A stretch of 64,000 nt of DNA, taken from Ruminococcaceae bacterium UBA6434. Lineage in GTDB: Bacteria > Bacillota > Clostridia > Oscillospirales > Acutalibacteraceae. Location: positions 1 through 64,000 of the forward strand of contig DJOQ01000021.1 of NCBI GenBank assembly GCA_002437245.1, read 5' to 3'. Made by a program: the position numbers and the translations under genes. Shown in pieces: positions 44,353 to 53,144 of this stretch (positions are counted from its first letter, which is position 1; every line of letters starts with the position of its first letter). The notes beneath the pieces are model-generated. The model saw only the letters and a list, made by a program, of their open reading frames with translations, was not told the DNA's origin and did not search any database.

Positions 44353-44825
44353 CGTATTGCCTCCATTATCATTTCAAGAGCGGTATCCGCGCTGAGGTTG
44401 CGGTTTTGCGTTCTGACGTCGCCGGTAAAATTGTTTAGAAGCTTTTTAACTATTGTGCTTTTGCCGTCCGAAACCGCTATATAAACAAGACCCACGGGTT
44501 TATTTGTATCGTCCGAAGACGGTCCCGCTATGCCGGTAACGGCAACTGCTATATCCGCCTTTGTAAGAGACAAAACCCCTCTTACCATTTCACGCGCGGT
44601 CTCTCGACTTACGGCGCCGTATTTTTTAAGCGTCTCGCGGGAAACACCGAGCACGTTTTCTTTAAAGCGGTTTGAATAACAGACAACACCGCCCTCAAAC
44701 ACCTCGGAGGAGCCCGATACGTCGGTAATGCGTTTGGCAATAAGTCCGCCCGTGCAGCTCTCTGCCGTGGCAAGCTTCAATTTTTTGCTTTTGAGAAGTT
44801 CTACTGTCTGCTTTTCAATACTCAT
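44349..44825 (-). CDS. pncC: Nicotinamide-nucleotide amidase (CinA C-terminal domain)
   Basis: PncC deamidates nicotinamide mononucleotide to nicotinic acid mononucleotide in NAD recycling. The 158-residue protein consists only of the CinA_C domain: TAESCTGGLIAKRITDVSGSS with the active-site serine, GGVVCYSNRFKENVLGV, YGAVSRETAREM and AVTGIAGPSSD. The N-terminal MoCF-like domain of full-length CinA is absent, as in stand-alone PncC of other bacteria. The related, degenerate form fused to SpoIID is encoded three genes downstream. It is in one operon with thiI and the sortases. Confidence 0.94.
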   Translation of the reverse strand: MSIEKQTVELLKSKKLKLATAESCTGGLIAKRITDVSGSSEVFEGGVVCYSNRFKENVLGVSRETLKKYGAVSRETAREMVRGVLSLTKADIAVAVTGIAGPSSDDTNKPVGLVYIAVSDGKSTIVKKLLNNFTGDVRTQNRNLSADTALEMIMEAIR

Positions 44826-44837
44826 AACGGTTATCCT

Positions 44838-46010
44838 TTAAAATGTGATAAGCTCCTGCTTTACACCCTCAACCGCACGGCTTATAAGCGCGTCGCTGTC
44901 AAGAGATAACTCGGCTTTTTCGATTTCGTCGGCTTTCGGGTGAAGACGGGGGTGCTTCGGTGTAAATACCGTACAGCAATCCTCAAACGGTCTTATTGAA
45001 ATATCAAATGTATCTATCTTTCTTGAAAGAACAACTATTTCGTTTTTATCCATACCGACGAGCGGACGAAGCACCGGTAAGCGCGAAACGCTGTCGGTAG
45101 ACATCATCGCCGTAAGGGTTTGGCTTGCCACCTGACCTACGCTCTCTCCCGTGACAATAGCCTCGCAGCCCTCTTTTTCGGCAAGAATATTTGATATACG
45201 CATCATATAGCGTCTCATAATGAGGGTGAAAAGCTCCTCGGGACATTTGTCGCGTATGTTTTCCTGTATTTCGGTAAACGGTACCGTCATAAGCTTGATT
45301 GTACCGCTGTATTTGGCTACCTTTGCGAGAAGGTCGTGAACCTTCATTTCCGACATCGGCGAAGTAAACGGGGGAGAGGCGAAATGTACGGCGTTTAAAA
45401 CAACTCCGCGTTTTGCCATCATCCAGCCTGCAACGGGGCTGTCGATTCCGCCCGAGATAAGCAGCGCCGCTTTGCCGCCAGTGCCGACGGGCATACCGCC
45501 TGCGCCCTTTTTCTGGTCGCCGTGAATGTAAGCCGCGTTTTCGCGGATTTCTATTACTATGGTTAAATCGGGATTTTTAACATCGACTCTGATGTGCGGA
45601 AAAGCGTTTAAAACCGCCTCGCCGACATCACAGCATATTTCGGGTGATTTTAAGGGGAAGGTTTTGTCGGCGCGTTTTGCCTCCACTTTAAAGGTCGAAG
45701 CGTTTTTAAGAGCCTCGCTTAAATACACGGGAGTCGTTTTGAGGATTATTTCCATATCCTTTTTGACTGCGGCGGCGCGCTCATATCCCGCGATGCCGAA
45801 TATGCGTGAAATGCGATCCTCCGCCTCTTCCATATCAAAGCTCTCGTCAAAAGGCTCTACGGTTATTGTTGACTGCGAACGGATTACCTTAAATTTTCCG
45901 AGCGACTGAAGACGCCTTTTGATGTTTTTGGCGAGCGTTGACTCAAATGACGAGCGGTTAAGACCTTTAAGCGCAAGCTCTCCGTTTTTTATAAGTATTA
46001 TCTCTTTCAT
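44838..46010 (-). CDS. thiI: tRNA 4-thiouridine synthase
   Basis: ThiI adenylates tRNA U8 and inserts sulfur. The 390 residues contain the ferredoxin-like start, a THUMP domain (about 60-165) and a PP-loop ATPase (ALLISGGIDSPVAGWMM). The catalytic cysteine region reads EDCCTVFTPKHP. The C-terminal rhodanese domain of the enterobacterial type is missing, as in Bacillus, where a dedicated cysteine desulfurase (NifZ) delivers the sulfur. Here a desulfurase gene lies four bases upstream, matching that pairing. Confidence 0.95.
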   Translation of the reverse strand: MKEIILIKNGELALKGLNRSSFESTLAKNIKRRLQSLGKFKVIRSQSTITVEPFDESFDMEEAEDRISRIFGIAGYERAAAVKKDMEIILKTTPVYLSEALKNASTFKVEAKRADKTFPLKSPEICCDVGEAVLNAFPHIRVDVKNPDLTIVIEIRENAAYIHGDQKKGAGGMPVGTGGKAALLISGGIDSPVAGWMMAKRGVVLNAVHFASPPFTSPMSEMKVHDLLAKVAKYSGTIKLMTVPFTEIQENIRDKCPEELFTLIMRRYMMRISNILAEKEGCEAIVTGESVGQVASQTLTAMMSTDSVSRLPVLRPLVGMDKNEIVVLSRKIDTFDISIRPFEDCCTVFTPKHPRLHPKADEIEKAELSLDSDALISRAVEGVKQELITF

Positions 46011-46014
46011 AGCT

Positions 46015-47151
46015 TTATCCTTTGTGTTTTCTGAGTTTTTCCGCCGCGCATTTGATTACCTCGGCGCAAAAGTCGATTTCTTCTTTCTTCGTGTTGTTTG
46101 AGAGACTTATTCTTACGGCGGAATCTATCCTGTCGGGCGAAAGTCCCATGCTTTGCAGTACGTCGCTTCTGTGCCCCTTAGAGCAAGCCGAGCCTGCCGA
46201 AATGTATACGCCGTTCATCGAAAAGAAGTTTACCGATACCTGAGACGGTATTTCGTCTATGGAAATATTGATAATGTACGGCAGAGCGTTCTCGGGGGAA
46301 TTTATATGCACTCCGGGAATTTCTTTTATGCGCTCTCTCAGACGGAGATTGAGCTCCGTTACATATTTCAGATTTTTTTCGACGCTTCCGCCGTTTTCGA
46401 CAGCGGCGGCAAAGCCTGCTATCGCCGGCATACCCTGAGTTCCCGAGCAGATGTTGTTTTCCTGACCGCCGCCGAGAATATACGGGCTTATGCGCACGTT
46501 TTTATTTATATAAAGCGCTCCCACGCCCTTGGGACCGTGAACCTTGTGTGCGCTGACGCTCATAAGGTCTATTCCGCAGCTTTTGGGGCAGAGCGGAATT
46601 TTCATATACCCCTGCACATCGTCAACGTGCAGAAGCGCGGGAGAATTTTTGCTCTTTATGATTTTTTTGAGATTTTCCACGGGCATCACAGAGCCGACTT
46701 CGTTGTTGACAGCCATTACCGATACCAAAATCGTGTTTTCGTCAATCGCGTTTTCAAAATCGGACAAATTCGTGTTGCCGTTGCTTTGAGGCTGTATTCT
46801 CACGACTTCAAAGCCGTTTTCCTCAAGGCGTTCCATACATTTTTCAACGCTCGGGTGCTCTAACGCCGTGGTGACTATTTTTTTGCCGAGCCGTTTTTTT
46901 GCGCCGACGGCACCGAATATCGCCGTGTTGTTTGAAACCGTGCCGCATGGAGTGAAATATATTTCGCCCGTGTCGGCCTTTAAACTTGCGGCAATCGTAC
47001 TGCGGCTTTTTTCGAGAAGCATATATGCGTCAACGCCTTTTTGGTGAAGCGAAGACGGATTTCCGTAAAGCTCGGTCAGCGCGGAAATTTCTGCGTCAAC
47101 AGCGGCTTTGCAGGGTTTTGTGGTTGCGCTGTTGTCAAGATAACATTCCAT
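46015..47151 (-). CDS. Cysteine desulfurase (NifS/IscS family, ThiI partner)
   Basis: This PLP enzyme takes sulfur from cysteine. The 378 residues show YLDNSATTKPCKAAVD at the start, the PLP lysine in SVSAHKVHGPKGVGAL and the persulfide cysteine in SAGSACSKGHRSDVL. The coupling with thiI (4-base gap) suggests it is the NifZ-like donor for thiouridine in tRNA rather than the general Fe-S cluster enzyme. It is the first gene of the operon that continues to the sortases, with a consensus-like promoter upstream. Confidence 0.93.
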   Translation of the reverse strand: MECYLDNSATTKPCKAAVDAEISALTELYGNPSSLHQKGVDAYMLLEKSRSTIAASLKADTGEIYFTPCGTVSNNTAIFGAVGAKKRLGKKIVTTALEHPSVEKCMERLEENGFEVVRIQPQSNGNTNLSDFENAIDENTILVSVMAVNNEVGSVMPVENLKKIIKSKNSPALLHVDDVQGYMKIPLCPKSCGIDLMSVSAHKVHGPKGVGALYINKNVRISPYILGGGQENNICSGTQGMPAIAGFAAAVENGGSVEKNLKYVTELNLRLRERIKEIPGVHINSPENALPYIINISIDEIPSQVSVNFFSMNGVYISAGSACSKGHRSDVLQSMGLSPDRIDSAVRISLSNNTKKEEIDFCAEVIKCAAEKLRKHKG

Positions 47152-47189
47152 TTTGACCGCTCCTTTAATTCAAACTTAATCAGTATATT

Positions 47190-47218
47190 ATTATACACTA
47201 TAAGGTGCGGTTTGGCAA
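47190..47218 (-). promoter_or_regulatory. Promoter of the desulfurase-thiI-pncC-sortase operon
   Basis: On the minus strand TTGCCA (47218-47213) and TATAAT (47195-47190) are 17 bases apart, about 40 bases before the desulfurase start. Confidence 0.7.
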
Positions 47219-47286
47219 ATAAATAAGCGGCTTTTTTCAAGTATATTTATGTTTTTTTTGCAAAAAATATCGCAGAGGTGAAATTT

Positions 47287-48630
47287 ATGGAAAAGAAGAT
47301 GAAAAGACGCTCTTATGTGCGCGTCGTATCCTTCGTCGCGGTACTTGCGGCGGTGCTTGTTGCGGCGGCAATAAGCGGCAGCGTGCGCGCGTCAAAATAT
47401 AAAAGGCAGATAGTTCTGTCGCAGCAACGGGCGCTTACGGAGCTCGACGGCAGACTGCGTGAAATAGGTACGAGCCTTAAAAAAGGCGTGTATTCGAACA
47501 CTCCGCCTATGCTGACCGGTATGGCGTCGGAGCTGTCAAGGGAGACTCTTGCGGCAAAAAGCTCGCTTTCCGTGCTTCCGCTTGAAAATACAAATCTCGA
47601 AAACACATATAAATTTTTATCGCAGGTCGGTGATTTCACCGAGTCTTTAAACCGAAAGGTTGTCTCCGGCGAAAACATCTCCGACGAGGAACGTGAAAAG
47701 CTCTACTCTCTTATCACGTTTTGCGATGAGCTGTCGGGAGAGGTTTCGAATATACGCGCGGATATGTTCGGCGGAAATTTCAGCTTTTCCCAAAAAAGCA
47801 ACGAGCTTGCCTTAACGGGCGAAAAGACGGAATATCTTGCAAGCGATATGGAGGACGCACAGCAGTCGCTGAGCGATTATCCCACGCTTATCTACGACGG
47901 TCCGTTTTCCGACCACATTATGTCGGCTCAGCCGAAAATGACGAGCGACGCAAAAGAAATATCAAAAGAAAATGCCCTCGATACGGCGGCAGCGTTTCTC
48001 GGCTGCGACAAAAAGGAAATTTCGTTTTCAAGCGAAGAGTCGGGGAATGTGCCTGCGTATTGTTTTTCGCATAAAAATAAGACGATTGCCGTAACCAAAA
48101 ACGGGGGATATGTTTTATATATGCTCGACTCGTCTTTTGTGGGCGAAGCGAAGCTGAAAACAGCCGGCGCACTGAAAAAAGCGTCCGAATTTTTGTCGTC
48201 GCACGGGTACCCGGATATGAAAGAGAGCTATTACAGCACGTCGGACGGGGTTTGCACCGTAAATTATGCGTACCGAAAAGACGGCGTGACATATTACCCG
48301 GATCTTGTAAAGGTCGGCGTAAATCTCGAAACGGGCGAGGTTATGACCTTTGACGCAAAGGGTTATATTATGAATCACACCGAGCGTAATTTAAACTCCG
48401 ACATTTTGTCGCAGGCGGACGCTCAAAAATCCGTCAGCGGACTTTTAACGGTGCTCGACTCAAAAAGGGCGGTAATCCCGACAAAGAGCAAGGGCGAAAA
48501 AGATTGCTGGGAATTTCACTGCACCGATAAGGACGGAAAAGAGGTACTCGTCTACATTGATACAAAAACGGGATATGAGGACGATATACTTCTGCTTTTG
48601 TATTCCGACGGCGGAATACTGACAAAATAA
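47287..48630 (+). CDS. ypeB: Germination protein YpeB
   Basis: YpeB is needed for the localisation and stability of the spore cortex-lytic enzyme SleB. The 447-residue protein has an N-terminal membrane helix (about 13-31), a helical family domain and C-terminal PepSY-like repeats (ISKENALDTAAAFLG, ALKKASEFLSSHGYPDMKES, ADAQKSVSGLL). The start at 47287 has AGAGGTG six bases upstream; a GTG three codons earlier overlaps that site. SleB, usually just upstream, is absent; the upstream neighbour is a divergent metabolic gene. This is direct evidence for a spore-forming lineage. Confidence 0.9.
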   Translation: MEKKMKRRSYVRVVSFVAVLAAVLVAAAISGSVRASKYKRQIVLSQQRALTELDGRLREIGTSLKKGVYSNTPPMLTGMASELSRETLAAKSSLSVLPLENTNLENTYKFLSQVGDFTESLNRKVVSGENISDEEREKLYSLITFCDELSGEVSNIRADMFGGNFSFSQKSNELALTGEKTEYLASDMEDAQQSLSDYPTLIYDGPFSDHIMSAQPKMTSDAKEISKENALDTAAAFLGCDKKEISFSSEESGNVPAYCFSHKNKTIAVTKNGGYVLYMLDSSFVGEAKLKTAGALKKASEFLSSHGYPDMKESYYSTSDGVCTVNYAYRKDGVTYYPDLVKVGVNLETGEVMTFDAKGYIMNHTERNLNSDILSQADAQKSVSGLLTVLDSKRAVIPTKSKGEKDCWEFHCTDKDGKEVLVYIDTKTGYEDDILLLLYSDGGILTK

Positions 48631-48701
48631 TAAAAAGAAAAAATACGGAAATAATAATTTTGTCCGAAATAAAGACAAACAGAAAGATTGTGGTGATAGA
48701 T

Positions 48702-49019
48702 ATGAAAAAGGCTGTTATGGCAATCTTGCTCGCCGTTCTTCTTGTATGCGTTGTGTTTTCCTCCTGCGGTAAAAAGGAGGACGGAGCCGTTACCGGAAAC
48801 GACGGTATGACTCACTCCGCCGCGCAAAATGCGGTTACAAACGCAGGCGACGCCGTAGGTGACGCGGTCACCGGTGCCGGAGATATTGCAGGCGATGTTG
48901 TTACCGGTGCCGCCGATATAGCGGGCGACGTTATCACAGGTGCCGGCGACATAGTAAACGATGCGGTAACGGGTGCGGGCGATGCCGCAAGCAAAGCTGT
49001 GTCGGATGCAGCAAGATAA
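48702..49019 (+). CDS. Small lipoprotein with 11-residue repeats
   Basis: This 105-residue protein has a lipoprotein signal (hydrophobic 4-19, lipobox FSSC with Cys22) and then a short acidic linker. From about residue 49 to 103 it consists of five 11-residue units of the form GDIAGDVVTGA, preceded by a weaker sixth (AAQNAVTNA). Hydrophobic residues recur at fixed places, as in amphipathic 11-mer helices of LEA-type or surface-associating proteins. Function unknown. The start is chosen at the signal peptide; a reading 14 codons longer has no clear ribosome site. It follows ypeB by about 70 bases and ends at a strong terminator. Confidence 0.75.
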   Translation: MKKAVMAILLAVLLVCVVFSSCGKKEDGAVTGNDGMTHSAAQNAVTNAGDAVGDAVTGAGDIAGDVVTGAADIAGDVITGAGDIVNDAVTGAGDAASKAVSDAAR

Positions 49020-49029
49020 AAATTGACGA

Positions 49030-49067
49030 AGCCACGGTTAGCGCTAACCGTGGCTCCACTTTTTTTA
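49030..49067. terminator. Bidirectional terminator between the lipoprotein gene and htrA
   Basis: AGCCACGGTTAGC and its complement form a perfect 26-base palindrome followed by CCACTTTTTTT on the + strand, and on the minus strand by a T-rich run after TCGTC. The flanking genes converge. Confidence 0.85.
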
Positions 49068-49100
49068 TTTAAACCGGAGCGTTTGTGCTGCGGCAGCTTA

Positions 49101-50648
49101 TCAGTTGCCGTAACCGTACGCGCTGAACGGATTGTATGAATTGCTGCGTGTGGTAGATTCCGTCTTTACCGAAGAGGAATCGCCCTTATCCTCAACGAGG
49201 GTTGCCTTTACTTCAAATTCATTGATGTTGTAATTGCTGTCTATTCTGCAAATTGTAAGCGTAAGCGTATCGCCCACAGCGGATTTGTCGATAAGGTCAG
49301 GAAGATCGTCCGCGCTGTCAAGATCCTTGCCGTTGACCTTGGTAATCAAATCGCCCTGTTTTACGTCCTGAGACGCAAGGCTCGAATCGGACTGTACGCT
49401 CTGAACTATCAGCGAACCTGCCGGCAGGTCTTTAAGACTTACTATCATACTGTACATCTGGCTTGAAGACGCCGGCGAATAGGTAATTCCGAGCTTGGGT
49501 CTGTTTGTAACATAGCCGTTTGCAACTATTTCGTCGTAAACTTCCTTTGCGGTAACGCTCGGAACGGAGAATGCCATACCCTCGTAATCCGTGCTTGCAA
49601 TCTTAGATGAGTTTATGCCTATGACCTGACCGTATTCATTGACGAGAGCGCCGCCGGAGTTGCCGGGGTTTATCGCCGCCGTATGCTGAATGCAAATCAT
49701 CTCATAGCCTATCTGACTGTTTACGGGGCGCGAAATCGCGGATACTATACCGTTTGTGAACGAACCTGCAAATGCCGTTCCGCCGGGGTTGCCTATCGCG
49801 TAAACCGTCTCGCCTACGGAGAGCTTGTCGCTGTCGCCGAATTCAGCTGCTTTAAGGCCCGTAGCCATGATTTTTAAAACGCCGATGTCGGTTTTTGAGT
49901 CATATCCGACTACGGTAGCGTCGTACTGCGTTTCGTCGGAGAGCTGAACTCTGACGGAGCCGCCGCCCGAGATTACGTGAGCACAGGTCATAATATATGT
50001 GTACTGCTTGCTGCTGTCTTCGCCGACTATAACGCCCGAGCCCTGACCCGACGCCGAGGAAGAACGGCTGTCGGAGTATACGAGTATACCGACGGAGCTG
50101 TCTTTTATCTTATCGTAAACGCCTGCCGCGGTAAGACTGCCGCTCTTGTCGGTAGAGGAAGCCGTGGGTGTGTCGCTTATCGTAACGGTTGAGCTGTCTG
50201 CTGAAGCTTTTTCGCTTGTCTGCTTTTTGGCACTGTCTTTATTGCCGAGAGAAACCGCAATGCCCGTAACTCCGAGCGCCACACAAACCACAACAGCGAT
50301 TATAAGGGCTGTAACGCCGCCTTTTTTATGCTTGGACGGCTTATTGTCAACAGGCTTTTTCGGGGGCTGATTTGAATTACCGTAATAAACATAGCTGTTG
50401 TTTCCGCTGTATGTCGAATTCGGACGGTATGCGCCGTTTTCGCCGTAATATCCGTTGCCGGAATTTCCGCCGTTGCCGCTCGAATAGGGGTAACCGTTGT
50501 TCGGCTGACAGCCTCCGTTATAGGGGCTGCCGCTGTTTGCTCTCTGAGCGTCGTTGCCGCTCGGATTTGTACCTTGAGAATTGCCCGAGCTTCCCGGGGT
50601 GTTTTGCTGCTCGTTTCCCGGAGCCGAGTTGTTATTGAAATCGTCCAT
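49101..50648 (-). CDS. htrA: HtrA-type serine protease (membrane anchored, PDZ)
   Basis: This envelope protease removes misfolded exported proteins. Its 515 residues comprise a 110-residue N-terminal cytoplasmic tail rich in N, G, S and Y, a membrane helix (111-135), the trypsin-like domain with His224 (MTCAHVISGGG), Asp254 (SKTDIGVLK) and Ser331 (NPGNSGGALVN), and one PDZ domain (about 400-490). The tail is long for the family. AAGGAGA precedes the ATG. It lies directly downstream of a response regulator and histidine kinase, as in cssRS-htrA systems of Bacillus, suggesting that the kinase senses secretion stress; this is inference. Confidence 0.93.
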   Translation of the reverse strand: MDDFNNNSAPGNEQQNTPGSSGNSQGTNPSGNDAQRANSGSPYNGGCQPNNGYPYSSGNGGNSGNGYYGENGAYRPNSTYSGNNSYVYYGNSNQPPKKPVDNKPSKHKKGGVTALIIAVVVCVALGVTGIAVSLGNKDSAKKQTSEKASADSSTVTISDTPTASSTDKSGSLTAAGVYDKIKDSSVGILVYSDSRSSSASGQGSGVIVGEDSSKQYTYIMTCAHVISGGGSVRVQLSDETQYDATVVGYDSKTDIGVLKIMATGLKAAEFGDSDKLSVGETVYAIGNPGGTAFAGSFTNGIVSAISRPVNSQIGYEMICIQHTAAINPGNSGGALVNEYGQVIGINSSKIASTDYEGMAFSVPSVTAKEVYDEIVANGYVTNRPKLGITYSPASSSQMYSMIVSLKDLPAGSLIVQSVQSDSSLASQDVKQGDLITKVNGKDLDSADDLPDLIDKSAVGDTLTLTICRIDSNYNINEFEVKATLVEDKGDSSSVKTESTTRSNSYNPFSAYGYGN

Positions 50649-50676
50649 AAAAAGATCTCCTTGATTTATCAGATGA

Positions 50677-50692
50677 AGATAAGAACTTATCT
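50677..50692. promoter_or_regulatory. Palindromic operator candidate upstream of htrA
   Basis: AGATAAG and its complement CTTATCT are separated by AA, a perfect inverted repeat 29 bases before the htrA start. A further GATAAG lies just beside it, so a two- or three-site operator is possible. The candidate regulator is the response regulator encoded upstream. Its status is unproven. Confidence 0.35.
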
Positions 50693-50764
50693 CTTATCGT
50701 TGTCATAATCATAACCGACGGTTATTACAAAATTATTAACTCGTTTTTAATATTCTGAATACTT

Positions 50765-52300
50765 TTACTGCTGCTTCGGCGGCAGATATTTCGGTATCGT
50801 AAACCAAAATTCGGTGTATTTGCCCTCTTCGCTGTTGCAGCCTATGGAGCCGCCGTGCATTTCAACTATGGTTTTGCATATATAAAGTCCGAGTCCCGCG
50901 CCCTTAACGTCATAACTGCGCGATTTATCCACCTTGTAGAAACGCTCGAATATTTTTTCGCGCTCTTCCGAGGAAATGCCTGCGCCCGTGTTTACGACTT
51001 TTATGAGAGTGTTGCTGTCGTCGGTCGTGACAAAAACGCTTATGGTGCCGTTCTCCGTGAATTTGACCGCGTTGTCCACAAGGTTATATATGACCTGATG
51101 TATCATATCTTCGTCGGCGGTAACCGTTACGGGCTGAAGCTTGTCAAGCCCCGATATTTCAATGTGCTTGCGGTCTATTATCCGCTCAAACGACAACAGC
51201 ACGTTGAATATTTCCGCACTTATGTCAAATGTCTTCGGGTTCAGCTTTAATTCGCCCGCCTCGATTTTGGACATATTCAGCATTGCCGTAACAAGCCTTG
51301 AAAGTCGCTTGGTCTCATCCGAAACTATGCTCAAATAGTGCTTTTGCCGGCTTTCGGGAATGGTGCCGTCAAGAATTCCGTCTATAAAGCCGCCTATGGT
51401 TGTCATAGGCGTTTTAAGCTCGTGCGAGACGTTTGCCACAAAGCTTCGCCGCGAGCTTTCGAGAAGCGACAGATCGGACGCCATTTTGTTGAATGCGCGT
51501 ACAAGCTCGGCAAGCTCGTCGTCGCCCTTTACCTTTACCCTCGGGCCGAAATCACCCTCTGCGTAAGCCTTTGTCGCCTCCGACATATCGTGGAGCGGCT
51601 TTATAAGAGAAGCGGTGAGAAAATATACCGCGATAAAGCCTACCGAGAACGCCATAAGGCAGGCAAAAATGAACATTTTAAGGATGTTTATCGCATAATT
51701 TGCAAAACCGGCCGTCATGGGAGCCACCGCAAAAACAACGGCTGCGGTTTCGTCTCCGACTTTAACCGGTTCCGCCGCGATGAGCTGTTTTTTCATATAA
51801 ACGCCGTTTAAGGTGCTTTTTGCAAAATAGTTGCCTTTTTCCGCTTCATCTATTACGTCCTGCGGTATTGTGTAGCCGCCGTGCAGACTGCATCTGCCGT
51901 TGTTTGAGACGCTGTAATTCTGCGTTATGACGTCTTTGCACAGTATTATGTTGCCCGAGGTATCGGTTATGTAGATGTCGGCGGAGATAGCGTCCGAAAT
52001 CATCGAGAGGTTGCTGCAAATCATCGCTATTGAGCCGGAGGTGTCGGTCTGTATTCTTGATGAGAGTACGGAAGATGTGGTGTCCGCTATGTTTTTGGCA
52101 TTGGAAGAAAGAAGCTGCTCTTTTTGGCTTGACCAGTAATTTGAGAGGAACACGCCGAGCGTTACTCCCAAAAGCAAAAAGCATATGAGTACCATTGCCA
52201 CAAATACCGACAGAAATTTAGTGAACAGCGACTGATGACTGAATTTGCGGTAGGTGCGGTGCAATGCCGTTTTAAAACGCGCCTTTACGCTCTGCTGCAT
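50765..52300 (-). CDS. Sensor histidine kinase
   Basis: The 511-residue kinase has two membrane helices (about 27-52 and 186-210) enclosing an extracellular sensor of about 130 residues, which contains the fragment ADIYITDTSGNIILC typical of a Cache/PAS-like fold. A HAMP domain, the HisKA phosphorylation site VSHELKTPMTTIGGFIDG, the N box NLVDNAVKF and G boxes KGAGLGLYICK follow. It is encoded six bases after its response regulator and upstream of htrA. The signal is unknown; membrane or secretion stress is suggested by the neighbour only. Confidence 0.93.
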   Translation of the reverse strand: MQQSVKARFKTALHRTYRKFSHQSLFTKFLSVFVAMVLICFLLLGVTLGVFLSNYWSSQKEQLLSSNAKNIADTTSSVLSSRIQTDTSGSIAMICSNLSMISDAISADIYITDTSGNIILCKDVITQNYSVSNNGRCSLHGGYTIPQDVIDEAEKGNYFAKSTLNGVYMKKQLIAAEPVKVGDETAAVVFAVAPMTAGFANYAINILKMFIFACLMAFSVGFIAVYFLTASLIKPLHDMSEATKAYAEGDFGPRVKVKGDDELAELVRAFNKMASDLSLLESSRRSFVANVSHELKTPMTTIGGFIDGILDGTIPESRQKHYLSIVSDETKRLSRLVTAMLNMSKIEAGELKLNPKTFDISAEIFNVLLSFERIIDRKHIEISGLDKLQPVTVTADEDMIHQVIYNLVDNAVKFTENGTISVFVTTDDSNTLIKVVNTGAGISSEEREKIFERFYKVDKSRSYDVKGAGLGLYICKTIVEMHGGSIGCNSEEGKYTEFWFTIPKYLPPKQQ

Positions 52301-52305
52301 TCTTA

Positions 52306-52998
52306 TCAGTCCTTAGTCTCAAATTTGTAGCCTACGCTCCAAACGGTTTTCAATTCCCATTTGTCGGAAACGCCCTCAAGCTTTTCGCGCAGACGCTTAA
52401 TGTGAACGTCTACCGTTCTTGAGTCGCCGTAGTAGTCGAATCCCCAAACCTCGTCAAGAAGCTGGTCGCGCGTAAATACGCGGTTGGGATTTGAGGCCAG
52501 ATGATATATAAGCTCGAGCTCCTTCGGGGGAGTGTCTATGGGAACTCCGTTGACCTTCATCTCGTAATTGGTAAGGTTTATGGAAAGTTTGTCGTAATTG
52601 ACCTCTTTGACGTCGTTTGCGCCCGAAGCCGAGGTCGTGCGGCGAAGCACCGCTTTTATTCTTGCCACAACCTCTTTTGTGTCGAACGGCTTTGTAACGT
52701 AGTCGTCCGCGCCGAGCTCAAGCCCCAAAACCTTGTCAAAGGTCTCGCCCTTGGCGGTGAGCATTATTATGGGCTTGTCGGAAAACTTTCTTATTTCACG
52801 GCATACCTGCCAGCCGTCAAGCTTCGGTATCATTATGTCGAGCAGCGTAAGGTCGGGATTTTCCTGCTTGAATGCGTTTATTGCCGACACACCGTCGTTA
52901 ACTATTTTTACGACGTAGCCCTCTTTTTCGAGATAGAGCCTTAAAAGCTCGCAGATGTTGGTGTCGTCATCGACGACGAGTATTTTTTCATTTGGCAT
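52306..52998 (-). CDS. OmpR/PhoB-family response regulator
   Basis: This 230-residue protein has a receiver domain (acidic pocket VVDDDTN, phosphorylated Asp54 in LLDIMIPK, Lys103 in YVTKPFD) and a winged-helix DNA-binding domain (about 130-228, with the motifs ELELIYHLASNPNRVFTR and RTVDVHIKRLREKL). The start at 52998 follows AAAGGGTGG; six more codons upstream are possible but have no site. It is the first gene of the regulator-kinase-htrA set, preceded by an A/T-rich promoter region (53000-53110). Confidence 0.95.
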   Translation of the reverse strand: MPNEKILVVDDDTNICELLRLYLEKEGYVVKIVNDGVSAINAFKQENPDLTLLDIMIPKLDGWQVCREIRKFSDKPIIMLTAKGETFDKVLGLELGADDYVTKPFDTKEVVARIKAVLRRTTSASGANDVKEVNYDKLSINLTNYEMKVNGVPIDTPPKELELIYHLASNPNRVFTRDQLLDEVWGFDYYGDSRTVDVHIKRLREKLEGVSDKWELKTVWSVGYKFETKD

Positions 52999-53144
52999 AA
53001 AATACCACCCTTTCAAACCTCTGTTATGCTGAAATTATAAATTATATTTAAAAATAATATGTGAACAAATTTGTAAAATTTTTAAAATTAAACATAAAGA
53101 GGAATGTAAAGAAACACAGTTTTTTACATCCCCCTTTTTTCGGA

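Noticed and set aside
48812..48994. Minus-strand frame opposite the repeat lipoprotein
   Set aside because: Its repetitive ASPAPVT pattern is only the mirror of the 11-residue repeat on the + strand; there is no start site.
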